6,414 bases of DNA. It comes from Eubacterium sp. (GTDB lineage Bacteria > Bacillota > Clostridia > Oscillospirales > Acutalibacteraceae). The notes beneath the pieces are model-generated. The model did not search any database. It was not told the origin of the DNA and worked only from the letters and a program-made list of their open reading frames with translations. Where the stretch lies: NCBI GenBank assembly GCA_024696725.1, contig JAILGO010000039.1:1-6414 (forward strand). The letters are read 5' to 3'. The translations under genes and the position numbers were made by a program. How positions within the stretch are numbered: position 1 is the stretch's first letter; each line of letters opens with the position of its first letter. Of this stretch, positions 1-5,784 are shown piece after piece.

Positions 1-332
1 GCCTTATCTATCTCGTCCTCGGTTTTTGCTATATTCTCTTCAATTCCCGTAATCTGACGCTGAAGCGCGTCCGCGTCTTCCTGAAGAACGTCGATTTTAT
101 CCTGAAGGAGTCCGATTTTTTCGTCGAGCGCGGTGATTGTATCCTGCGTTTCCTGCTTCTGCTCCGCAAGCTTATCAATCTCCTCCTGAGCCTCGTCAAT
201 TTTCTGCTGGATTTTTTCCTTCTTGTCTTTCAGGTCGCTGATTTCGTCGGCATAAGCCGAAACTGACATACTGAAAATAAAGCATACCGAAAGAAGAAGA
301 GCCAGCGTTCTTTTAAAAAACTTAGATAGCAC
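1..332 (-). CDS. Secreted coiled-coil peptidoglycan hydrolase or hydrolase activator, N-terminal part (FtsEX partner, PcsB/CwlO/EnvC-like)
   Basis: Partial gene of which 110 codons are visible; it continues past the left edge. It begins at GTG (330-332): an in-frame TAA lies directly before that GTG, so no earlier start is possible, and the next ATG would cut the signal peptide in half. A purine-rich AGGAAGG (344-350) sits 11 nt upstream. Residues 1-28 form a classic Sec signal peptide (K4, K7, R8, hydrophobic 10-22, likely cleavage after AYA at 26-28). Residues 31-110 are a continuous charged heptad coiled coil rich in E, K, Q, D with I/L spacing. It overlaps ftsX by 11 nt, so it should be translated with it. 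In Firmicutes the gene after ftsEX, or its functional partner, is a coiled-coil protein with a C-terminal M23, NlpC/P60 or CHAP domain that FtsEX activates outside the membrane. The catalytic domain is not in view, so the class is inferred from context. Confidence 0.82.
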   Translation of the reverse strand, partial: MLSKFFKRTLALLLSVCFIFSMSVSAYADEISDLKDKKEKIQQKIDEAQEEIDKLAEQKQETQDTITALDEKIGLLQDKIDVLQEDADALQRQITGIEENIAKTEDEIDK

Positions 333-1242
333 TTATCTCACTGCCTTCCTTATTAAGATATCTTCTCATTGTAATAAGCGAGCCGCCTACGCCGCTGACG
401 ATACCGATAGCGACGAATACGCCGAGCATCTGCCACGCGTAGTTCATAAAGCTTAGCGGTACAATCTGAATCGCCTTGAATAAATCCGAGAACTGATTTA
501 TCGCAAGATTATAAACTCCCCATACTACTCCGAGGGAAGCAAGACCGGAGATAAGTCCGATAATACAGCCCTCTACAACGAACGGAAGTCTTACGAAGGA
601 ATTTGTTGCGCCGACGGATTTCATAATGCTGATTTCAAGACGGCGCGAATAAACCGTAAGCTTAATCGTGTTGGATATAATGAACAGCGAAATTGCGAAC
701 AATACGGCGATTATTACTATAGCTATAATGCTTATGCCGTGACTTATGGTATCAAGCTTTTTAGCAAGGTCGGTGTTCTGACGGATTGTATAGATATGGT
801 CAAGCTGTTTGATTTCCTTAACCGTGTCGCCGAATTTTGTAAGGTCGTCAACCGTAACCTTATACGCGTCGGGAAGAGGAATATCCGAGCTTACCTCGGT
901 AAAGAAACGCGCCTGAGCGTCCTCCATCGTCTTAAGCTGGTCAGCCCACGCCTGCTCCTTCGATACGAATTCAACGAGCTCGATATTAGGTATAGCCTTG
1001 AGCTTCTCGCCCATTTCGCTAATCTGCTCGTCGGTCGTATTATCGTCGATGAAAACCATAATTACGTTTTCGTTTTCTATTCTTTCAATAATCGAATTGA
1101 TATTAAGGAACATCATCGAAGCCGAGCCTATAAGAACAAGACAGCAGAGCAGTACCGCGATAGACGCGAACGACATCATTCTGTTTGTCCATGTATTCTT
1201 CAGCCCCTCTTTAATAAGGTATCTTAAGCTGGCTGCTGTCAT
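322..1242 (-). CDS. ftsX: Cell division ABC transporter permease FtsX
   Basis: 306 aa, the membrane subunit of the FtsEX complex, which passes ATP-driven shape changes in FtsE to a cell-wall hydrolase outside the cell. The topology is that of FtsX: a cytoplasmic N-terminus, TM1 about 24-47, a large extracytoplasmic domain about 48-168 (with the family-like segment IPLPDAYKV at 121-129), then TM2 about 169-192, TM3 about 222-247 and TM4 about 270-292. The conserved cytoplasmic loop between TM2 and TM3 (199-225, with RRLEISIMKSVGAT) is the typical FtsX/MacB signature contacting the ATPase. Length fits the family (about 295-310 aa). The ATG (1240-1242) shares its A with the ftsE stop codon (TAATG) and follows a strong GGAGGTG SD (1250-1256) lying inside the ftsE coding end, so translation is coupled. 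The last 11 nt overlap the next gene. Confidence 0.97.
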   Translation of the reverse strand: MTAASLRYLIKEGLKNTWTNRMMSFASIAVLLCCLVLIGSASMMFLNINSIIERIENENVIMVFIDDNTTDEQISEMGEKLKAIPNIELVEFVSKEQAWADQLKTMEDAQARFFTEVSSDIPLPDAYKVTVDDLTKFGDTVKEIKQLDHIYTIRQNTDLAKKLDTISHGISIIAIVIIAVLFAISLFIISNTIKLTVYSRRLEISIMKSVGATNSFVRLPFVVEGCIIGLISGLASLGVVWGVYNLAINQFSDLFKAIQIVPLSFMNYAWQMLGVFVAIGIVSGVGGSLITMRRYLNKEGSEISAI

Positions 1243-2156
1243 TACTGCTCACCTCCGTTCTCTTCTTCCTGAGCCGCAGCGGCTTCATCGGTCGCTTCGT
1301 TTACCGTAGCCTCCGTCTCCTCCTCGGGAGTCTCGGCAGCTTCGTTATCCTCTGCTTCGCCGTTGTTTTCAACCGTTGAAGAGATTGACTCGAATACGTC
1401 GGCTACCTGGTCCTGCTTAACGCTTTCCTCATAGTAGTACATATCCGTAACCTCTTCGTGCTTTTCGGTCTGGAACTGAGCATAAGTCGGGTCGGGAGTA
1501 TCGGATACAACCTGTCCGTTCTGAATAACTATAACTCTTCTCTGGAACGAGCGCACAAGCTCGTGCTCGTGAGTAACCATAACGACGGTAGTACCGCTGT
1601 TGTTAATTTTAGTAAGAAGGTCGACGATTTCGTGGCTCATCTCGGGGTCAACGTTACCCGTGGGCTCGTCCGCAATAATAAGCTCGGGGTTGTTTACGAG
1701 CGCTCTCGCGAGCGATACGCGCTGCTGCTCGCCGCCCGAAAGCTCGTTAGGCATAGAGCGCGCTTTTTTAGATAAGCCTACGAGAGTAAGAATATAGGGA
1801 ACTCTCTTTCTTATCTCCTTTTCCTTACAGCCCGTAACGCGCATTGCAAACGCTACGTTATCGTAAACCGTCATTTTCGGAATAATTCTGAAATCCTGAA
1901 AAACTATACCCATAGTTCTTCTGTAATACGGGATTTTTCTTTTCTTAAGCGTTGCTGACGAGTAGCCGTTAACGATTACCTCGCCCGAGGTAGGCTTTTC
2001 CTCGTGCATAATAAGCTTTAAAAAGGTACTTTTACCCGCACCTGAGGAACCGACAACGAATACGAACTCGCCGTCGTCTATCTTAATGTTAACATTGTCG
2101 AGTGCTTTAGTGCCGTTACTTTCGTATACCTTTGTAACATCCTTAAATTCAATCAC
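1242..2156 (-). CDS. ftsE: Cell division ATP-binding protein FtsE with a long acidic C-terminal tail
   Basis: 304 aa from the GTG at 2154-2156. This start is preferred because it gives the family N-terminus MIEFKDVTKVY and has GGAG (2166-2169) 9 nt upstream; the frame is open back to a TTG at 2177, which lacks an SD. FtsE is the cytoplasmic ATPase of FtsEX, gating wall hydrolysis during growth and division. All ABC motifs are present: Walker A GSSGAGKST (36-44), Q-loop Q87, signature LSGGEQQR (139-146), Walker B LIIADEP (159-165, catalytic E164) and switch H196. The core ends near residue 220, where ordinary FtsE proteins stop (about 220-230 aa). Here about 80 residues follow, the last 40 containing 16 Asp/Glu and no Lys/Arg. 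The tail is in frame, with no sign of frameshift. First gene of the operon. Confidence 0.96.
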   Translation of the reverse strand: MIEFKDVTKVYESNGTKALDNVNIKIDDGEFVFVVGSSGAGKSTFLKLIMHEEKPTSGEVIVNGYSSATLKKRKIPYYRRTMGIVFQDFRIIPKMTVYDNVAFAMRVTGCKEKEIRKRVPYILTLVGLSKKARSMPNELSGGEQQRVSLARALVNNPELIIADEPTGNVDPEMSHEIVDLLTKINNSGTTVVMVTHEHELVRSFQRRVIVIQNGQVVSDTPDPTYAQFQTEKHEEVTDMYYYEESVKQDQVADVFESISSTVENNGEAEDNEAAETPEEETEATVNEATDEAAAAQEEENGGEQ

Positions 2157-2215
2157 GACTTTAAACTCCAATCTCAAAAATAAACTAACTCGGGTATTTT
2201 AACCGCGTTTCTAAT

Positions 2216-2244
2216 ATAATAAAACAAATTAATAATATATGCAA
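2216..2244 (-). promoter_or_regulatory. Sigma-A type promoter of the ftsEX operon
   Basis: Read on the minus strand: -35 TTGCAT (2239-2244), a 17-nt spacer, and -10 TATTAT (2216-2221). Transcription would start near 2209, giving a leader of about 53 nt before the ftsE GTG at 2156. It lies downstream of the rubredoxin terminator, so the operon has its own start. The region is very AT-rich, so a neighbouring -10 register (TATATT) is also possible. Confidence 0.6.
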
Positions 2245-2253
2245 GTGTTTTGT

Positions 2254-2290
2254 TGTAGTTTTTTTGTAAATTTTGTAACATTTGTGTAAA
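2254..2290. promoter_or_regulatory. Tandem WalR (YycF)-like direct repeats upstream of ftsEX
   Basis: On the plus strand TGTAAC (2274-2279), 5 nt, TGTAAA (2285-2290) matches the published WalR box TGTWAH-N5-TGTWAH at every defined base. A second pair, TGTAGT (2254-2259), 5 nt, TGTAAA (2265-2270), has one mismatch. The centres lie about 73 and 53 nt upstream of the predicted ftsE transcription start. WalRK controls cell-wall hydrolase genes in Bacilli, including pcsB in pneumococcus and cwlO in Bacillus subtilis, whose products work with FtsEX. The match is seen in the sequence; function is inferred, and AT-rich DNA makes chance matches easier. Confidence 0.4.
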
Positions 2291-2331
2291 AGTTTCTTCG
2301 GCATAATATGTCCCGCTACGGTTTTATATAT

Positions 2332-2358
2332 AAAAAGTCCCGATATACGGGACTTTTT
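2332..2358 (-). terminator. Intrinsic terminator after the rubredoxin gene
   Basis: An 11-bp perfect stem (2332-2342 with 2348-2358) and a 5-nt loop. Its A/T ends mean the stem carries a T-run on either strand. It lies 8 nt beyond the rubredoxin stop and ends leftward rubredoxin transcription before the ftsEX promoter. No plus-strand gene approaches from the left, so only the minus-strand use makes sense. Confidence 0.85.
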
Positions 2359-2366
2359 CAGGGTAA

Positions 2367-2498
2367 CTATTCAGCCGTGAAGTTTTCTTTTCCTACTCCG
2401 CAGAGAGGACAGGTCCAGTCCTCGGGTAAATCCTCAAACTTTACGCCTTCTGCTTCCTCGTCATAAACGTATCCGCATATATCGCAAACATACTTCAT
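2367..2498 (-). CDS. Rubredoxin (short form)
   Basis: 43 aa, a small cytoplasmic iron protein that carries single electrons with a Fe(Cys)4 centre, in anaerobes often to peroxide- or superoxide-reducing enzymes. The four ligands are visible: C5 and C8 (CDICGYVYD) and C30 and C33 (CPLCGVGK), with the family-typical FEDLPEDW at 21-28 before the second pair. The loop between the cysteine pairs is about 8 residues shorter than in ordinary 52-54 aa rubredoxins, resembling the 45-aa Desulfovibrio desulfuricans protein. The ATG at 2496-2498 follows AGGAGG with an 8-nt gap. It is a single-gene transcript with its own promoter (2528-2556) and terminator (2332-2358). Its redox partner is not in this window, so its specific role cannot be named. 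Confidence 0.96.
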   Translation of the reverse strand: MKYVCDICGYVYDEEAEGVKFEDLPEDWTCPLCGVGKENFTAE

Positions 2499-2527
2499 CG
2501 CTTTTACCTCCTTTTTATAGTAATATT

Positions 2528-2556
2528 ATTATAAAACTTTCGGGTTTGTAAGTCAA
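2528..2556 (-). promoter_or_regulatory. Promoter of the rubredoxin gene
   Basis: Minus strand: -35 TTGACT (2551-2556), a 17-nt spacer, -10 TATAAT (2528-2533). Start near 2521, giving a leader of about 23 nt that contains the AGGAGG SD. Near-consensus sigma-A type, suggesting steady, strong expression. Confidence 0.85.
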
Positions 2557-2569
2557 ACTGTTTCGTAAA

Positions 2570-2598
2570 TTGACACTCTTCGCTTACGGTGATATAAT
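2570..2598 (+). promoter_or_regulatory. Consensus promoter for the ybjN-like gene
   Basis: TTGACA (2570-2575), exactly 17 nt, TATAAT (2593-2598), with TGA directly before the -10 (an extended -10). This is a full match to the sigma-A consensus. Start near 2605. The -35 lies 13 nt from the -35 of the divergent rubredoxin promoter. TTACGGT occurs at 2584-2590 and again at 2603-2609, flanking the -10, and could be an operator. Confidence 0.88.
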
Positions 2599-2604
2599 AG
2601 TTTT

Positions 2605-2728
2605 ACGGTTTATAAACTAATCGGTAAGGAGTAATACGGCTTACGAAAAGCTCTCGTTCCCGCGGCTGTGCTTTCGCCCGAGGGGTTTACGGAGCTTCTT
2701 TCCGACGACGACTGAAAGGACGTACGCT
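2605..2728 (+). other. Leader of the ybjN-like transcript with a start-less open frame
   Basis: About 124 nt between the predicted start and the ATG at 2729. It holds a good SD AAGGAG (2626-2631), but no ATG, GTG or TTG at proper distance. The frame opening after TAA (2632-2634) reads protein-like sequence (RKALVPAAVLSPEGFTELL, then SDDD) to a TGA at 2713-2715, 13 nt before the ybjN ATG. A TTA codon sits at 2641-2643, 9 nt after the SD, where a start would be expected. An internal GTG (2668) would give only 15 residues and has no SD. AAGCTC (2648-2653) can pair with GAGCTT (2692-2697), but I recognise no riboswitch class. It may be a decayed small gene, a non-canonical start, or simply a leader. 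Confidence 0.4.
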
Positions 2729-3196
2729 ATGAATAATCGGGATTCGGCTTTAGAGGTTTATAATAATCTTTGCTTCGCCATTGAAAACAGAGGCTGGCAA
2801 TACAGTAAAAACGAAAAAGACTTAAGCGTTACGCTTGAGGTAACGGGCGACGACCTCCCTATGCGTTTTATAATAACGGTTGACGCCCCGCTTCAGCTTG
2901 TAACGCTTCGTTCTCCCTTTCCGTTTGAAATCCCCGAAAATAAAAGAGCCGAGGGCGCCGTCGCTGTCCGGGCGATATCAGACGCCATCTCAAACGGAAG
3001 CTTCGACTATAATGCCGATAACGGAAAAATCACCTACAGACTTACCGTGACCTTCCGTGAAGGCGTTGCGGGCGAGGCGTTGCTTAACGATATGATTAAC
3101 TGCGCCTGCGCTCTTGTAGATATGTATAACGACAAGCTTCTTGAATTCAGCAAGGGTTATATAGAGCTCGGCGAATTTCTTGAAAAGAACTCATAG
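2729..3196 (+). CDS. YbjN-domain protein of unknown function
   Basis: 155 aa, soluble, with no signal peptide or membrane segment. It resembles the YbjN family, small alpha/beta proteins with a fold like type III secretion chaperones, common as stand-alone proteins in gut Clostridia. Features seen: an N-terminal helix (3-20), a beta-rich middle with GDDLPMRFIITVD (40-52), the SPFPFEIPE segment (62-70), NGSFDYN (89-95) followed by another strand pair (100-109), and a C-terminal helical region (113-152). The ATG follows AAAGGA with an 8-nt gap. It is transcribed from a full-consensus promoter, probably alone, and ends at a strong terminator at 3204-3236. YbjN in Escherichia coli has been linked to stress and motility regulation, but that cannot be carried over here. 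Family assignment is by recalled pattern. Confidence 0.75.
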   Translation: MNNRDSALEVYNNLCFAIENRGWQYSKNEKDLSVTLEVTGDDLPMRFIITVDAPLQLVTLRSPFPFEIPENKRAEGAVAVRAISDAISNGSFDYNADNGKITYRLTVTFREGVAGEALLNDMINCACALVDMYNDKLLEFSKGYIELGEFLEKNS

Positions 3197-3203
3197 AATA
3201 ATT

Positions 3204-3236
3204 AAACCGTAACGGTATTTCCGTTACGGTTTTTTT
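3204..3236. terminator. Strong intrinsic terminator shared by convergent genes
   Basis: A 12-bp perfect stem (3204-3215 with 3221-3232), a 5-nt loop and a run of seven T (3230-3236) on the plus strand. It starts 7 nt after the ybjN-like stop. The GH3 stop (3238-3240) lies just on the other side; read leftward, the stem is followed by TTTAATTATT, a weaker T-rich tail, so it probably serves both genes. Confidence 0.9.
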
Positions 3237-3237
3237 A

Positions 3238-5664
3238 TTACAGCTTTGTATCGAGAACCATTTTAAGAACGTTTTTAGCGGTGCGCTGAAGCTCTCCGAG
3301 AGTAATGCCGTCCTTTTTTCCGTAGGTTTTAAGAAGCGTACCGTCGGGCTTGCCGTTATTTACCCGCTTTCCGCCCGGCATAAACACATCGACCTGAGCC
3401 CTCACTCTGTATGCCTGGTCGCAGAGATTCGGAAATTCGGGACTCTTCGAGGAGCGCATCCACCAGTCAGTCATAACGCTTCCGCCGAAGCCCCACTCGC
3501 CTCTGAGAATCGTCGTGCACAGGTCGTAATTATAATGTCCCCACACGCCGTTTATCTTGTTGTACGAGGTCATAATATTCTTCGGCTTTGCGCGCTCAAC
3601 GCAGATTTCAAAGCCCTTAAGATAGATTTCGCGAAGCGCTCTTTCCGAGAGCCTTGAGTCACATACCGTGCGTTTATACTCCTGATTGTTGCAGGCGTAG
3701 TGCTTCGGACACGCCGAGCCGCCCTCGCTCTGAATACCCTCAACGGACGCAGCCGCCATCATACCCGTAAGATACGGGTCCTCGCTGAAGTATTCAAAAT
3801 TTCTTCCGCAAAGCGGACTTCTGTGAATATTCACGCCCGGACCGAGAAGAATATCGCTCCCCCTGTTTTTCATTTCCTTTGCTATCGCGGAATACAGCCC
3901 GGTAACGAGCTCGGTATTAAACGTGCAGGCAAGAAGCGTACCTATCGGAATAAGCGAGCAGGAAGCCTGAAGCCTGATACCCGACGGTCCGTCGGTTGTA
4001 ATTGCGGCGGGGACTCCCTTTTCCCTTAGTGAAGCGAGCACGCCGCCGATAGCGCCTGCGTTGCCCTTTGCGCCGAGCGGGCTGTCCATATTGTAATCTC
4101 CGCGGCTGATTGCCTCAAGCTCGTCTGGACTGAGCTGAGCGACGAACTCGTCAAGCGTCGCTCTTTCCTCTTTGACGTCGGTAAGCTTTATTCCTTTATC
4201 GCCCGTGATTTCCGTGCCTTCGGGAAGGTTGTTGAGAATTCTCGAGCCGAGGTCGTATTTCTGAAGCGAAACGGTTTTTGTTTTAAGCGCCTTTTCGCCG
4301 TTTTCATTTACCGCGCACATAATTTCAAAGCTGTGCTGAGGCGCAGCCGCCTGCTTATGCTGTGCAAAAAGCTCGGTTTCAGCCTGATAGAAGGTAAAGA
4401 CCTTTTCGGCGTCGCGGACGTTTTTTCCGACATAGAAATTATAATCGCCCTTTTGGGTTACATAAGCGAATCTGAAGCCCGTAGCTCCGCAGTCGTCGTA
4501 TGAGGTGAGCTGATACGGACTTACGAATAACGTGAGCTTCTGCTCCTCACCGGGCTCAAGCTCCTTTGTTTTTGCAAATGCCGCAAGCTCTCTCGACGGA
4601 TTTCCAAGGTTTCCGTCAGGCTTTTCAATATAAAGCTGAACTACCTCTTTAGCGTTGCAGGAGCCGGTATTCTTAACGCTGACCTCGGTTTCAAAGCCGT
4701 CGTCCGACGCCGAAGTTTTAATATGCTTTATTTCAAAGCTGCTGTATGAAAGACCGTAGCCGAAGGGGTAGAGCACCCTGTCCCCTGCGAAGGTTTCGAA
4801 ATAACGGTAGCCGACATATATATCCTCGCGGTACTCGTTATAATCCTTTGCGCCGAAACACTCTGACGAGGGATAATCCCCGTAGACAAGGGCTACCGTA
4901 TCGGAGAGTCTTCCGCTCGGGGATACCTTACCCGAAAGCAGGTCCGCCACGGAATTACCGCTTTCCATACCGCCCTGCCATACGTACATAACCGCGCCGA
5001 TTTTTTCAAAGGACTTAATCGTTCCCATATCCATAATTCCGCCGACGTTAAGAAGAATTACGATATTATCGAAATAACGCGATACGGTTTCAAGCATTGC
5101 GATTTCCTCGCCGTGAAGATAATAGCTCTCGTCGGTGAGCTGATTATCTCTGTCCTCGCCCGCGCTTCTTCCGATTGTAACGACCGCCGCGTCGCTGTTT
5201 TCGGCGGCTTTTTTAACCTCGTCCTCATATTCGGCGAAATTAATATCGGTATATCTTAACGGCCAGTGTCCCCAGTAACCGTGGTTTATCGGGTGCTCGT
5301 TTCTCCACTTCTCGTAAAACTCCGAAAGCTCCTCGTTCAGCTCAAGCGAATCACAGCGCTTTACGCCCTCTTCAAGACTCACCTCGTAGGGACGGTTTAC
5401 GTCGCCGCCCGAGCCGTAGCCTACGAAGAAATAATCGTAGGAGTTTCTTCCGAAAAGGGAAAGCTTCGTTCCCTTTTTAAACGGCAGTATGCCGTTGTTC
5501 TCAACAAGAACCGCACCCTCGGCAGCCGCCGCTCTTACAAGCCCGGGCATACCCTCGGTAATTATTTTCGGAATGTTTTCTCTCGCCGTTTCGCCCTGAG
5601 CTACGCTGTTCACCTTATTTGATACAGCGGTCACGGCGTTATTGAATTTATCCTTTAAGCTCAT
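3238..5664 (-). CDS. Glycoside hydrolase family 3 (beta-glucosidase-like), reversed domain order, cytoplasmic
   Basis: 808 aa from ATG 5662-5664; GGTGAT 4 nt upstream fits the SD in its 3' register. The frame also allows a GTG at 5673, less likely. GH3 enzymes release terminal sugars from beta-glycosides by a retaining mechanism. Domains are in swapped order: GH3-C alpha/beta domain (about 40-260, starting AAAEGAVLVENNGILPF), FnIII-like domain (about 280-420), a linker, then the catalytic barrel (about 515-808). The likely nucleophile is D733 in VMTDWW; substrate-site motifs are TTDGPSGIR (556-564), CGRNFEYFSEDP (619-630) and KHYACNNQE (654-662). The likely acid/base is E170 in GRSAGEDRD, by alignment with the EGxDR glutamate. 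The same arrangement is known in Ruminococcus albus and Butyrivibrio fibrisolvens beta-glucosidases. There is no signal peptide: residues 1-35 are a polar, helix-prone extension. Imported oligosaccharides are therefore the likely substrate; exact specificity cannot be read. Confidence 0.93.
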   Translation of the reverse strand: MSLKDKFNNAVTAVSNKVNSVAQGETARENIPKIITEGMPGLVRAAAAEGAVLVENNGILPFKKGTKLSLFGRNSYDYFFVGYGSGGDVNRPYEVSLEEGVKRCDSLELNEELSEFYEKWRNEHPINHGYWGHWPLRYTDINFAEYEDEVKKAAENSDAAVVTIGRSAGEDRDNQLTDESYYLHGEEIAMLETVSRYFDNIVILLNVGGIMDMGTIKSFEKIGAVMYVWQGGMESGNSVADLLSGKVSPSGRLSDTVALVYGDYPSSECFGAKDYNEYREDIYVGYRYFETFAGDRVLYPFGYGLSYSSFEIKHIKTSASDDGFETEVSVKNTGSCNAKEVVQLYIEKPDGNLGNPSRELAAFAKTKELEPGEEQKLTLFVSPYQLTSYDDCGATGFRFAYVTQKGDYNFYVGKNVRDAEKVFTFYQAETELFAQHKQAAAPQHSFEIMCAVNENGEKALKTKTVSLQKYDLGSRILNNLPEGTEITGDKGIKLTDVKEERATLDEFVAQLSPDELEAISRGDYNMDSPLGAKGNAGAIGGVLASLREKGVPAAITTDGPSGIRLQASCSLIPIGTLLACTFNTELVTGLYSAIAKEMKNRGSDILLGPGVNIHRSPLCGRNFEYFSEDPYLTGMMAAASVEGIQSEGGSACPKHYACNNQEYKRTVCDSRLSERALREIYLKGFEICVERAKPKNIMTSYNKINGVWGHYNYDLCTTILRGEWGFGGSVMTDWWMRSSKSPEFPNLCDQAYRVRAQVDVFMPGGKRVNNGKPDGTLLKTYGKKDGITLGELQRTAKNVLKMVLDTKL

Positions 5665-5680
5665 AATTATCACCGGCTTG

Positions 5681-5709
5681 ATTATAGCATATATTTATAT
5701 ATTTGTAAA
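5681..5709 (-). promoter_or_regulatory. Promoter of the GH3 gene, very close to the start codon
   Basis: Minus strand: -35 TTTACA (5704-5709), a 17-nt spacer, extended -10 TGC-TATAAT (hexamer 5681-5686). Start expected near 5674, only about 10 nt before the ATG at 5664 and adjacent to an in-frame GTG at 5673. No sugar-responsive operator or cre-like site was recognised. Confidence 0.7.
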
Positions 5710-5748
5710 TGCCGCCATAATAAGACATATTCCGCGGACAATGAATAT

Positions 5749-5754
5749 TATAAT
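5749..5754 (+). promoter_or_regulatory. Possible -10 element of the spoIIE-like gene
   Basis: TATAAT about 30 nt upstream of the ATG, predicting a start near 5761. No good -35 lies 16-18 nt upstream, which suits either an activator-dependent promoter or a chance match in AT-rich DNA. Spo0A drives spoIIE in Bacillus, but the only 0A-box-like stretch (GGACAA, 5736-5741) is a poor match. Confidence 0.3.
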
Positions 5755-5784
5755 CGGTAAAAAAGAATTTTCGGAGCTTTTATC

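Noticed and set aside
739..1309. Two overlapping plus-strand open frames inside ftsX
   Set aside because: Both are antisense to an unmistakable FtsX, with unusual composition and no SD support.
2157..2177. Longer FtsE start at TTG (2175-2177)
   Set aside because: It has no SD, adds seven residues absent from the family, and bypasses a GTG with GGAG at good spacing that gives the canonical N-terminus.
2605..2728. Possible riboswitch or T-box in the ybjN leader
   Set aside because: Only one weak long-range pairing (AAGCTC/GAGCTT) was found; there is no recognisable conserved core, no T-box sequence and no terminator hairpin before the gene.
3700..5622. Several plus-strand open frames inside the GH3 gene
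   Set aside because: Arg-rich shadow frames caused by codon bias in the true gene; no domain or SD seen.
5730..5745. Possible Spo0A box upstream of the spoIIE-like gene
   Set aside because: The best alignment to TTCGACAA matches only about five of eight positions, not above expectation for a short motif.
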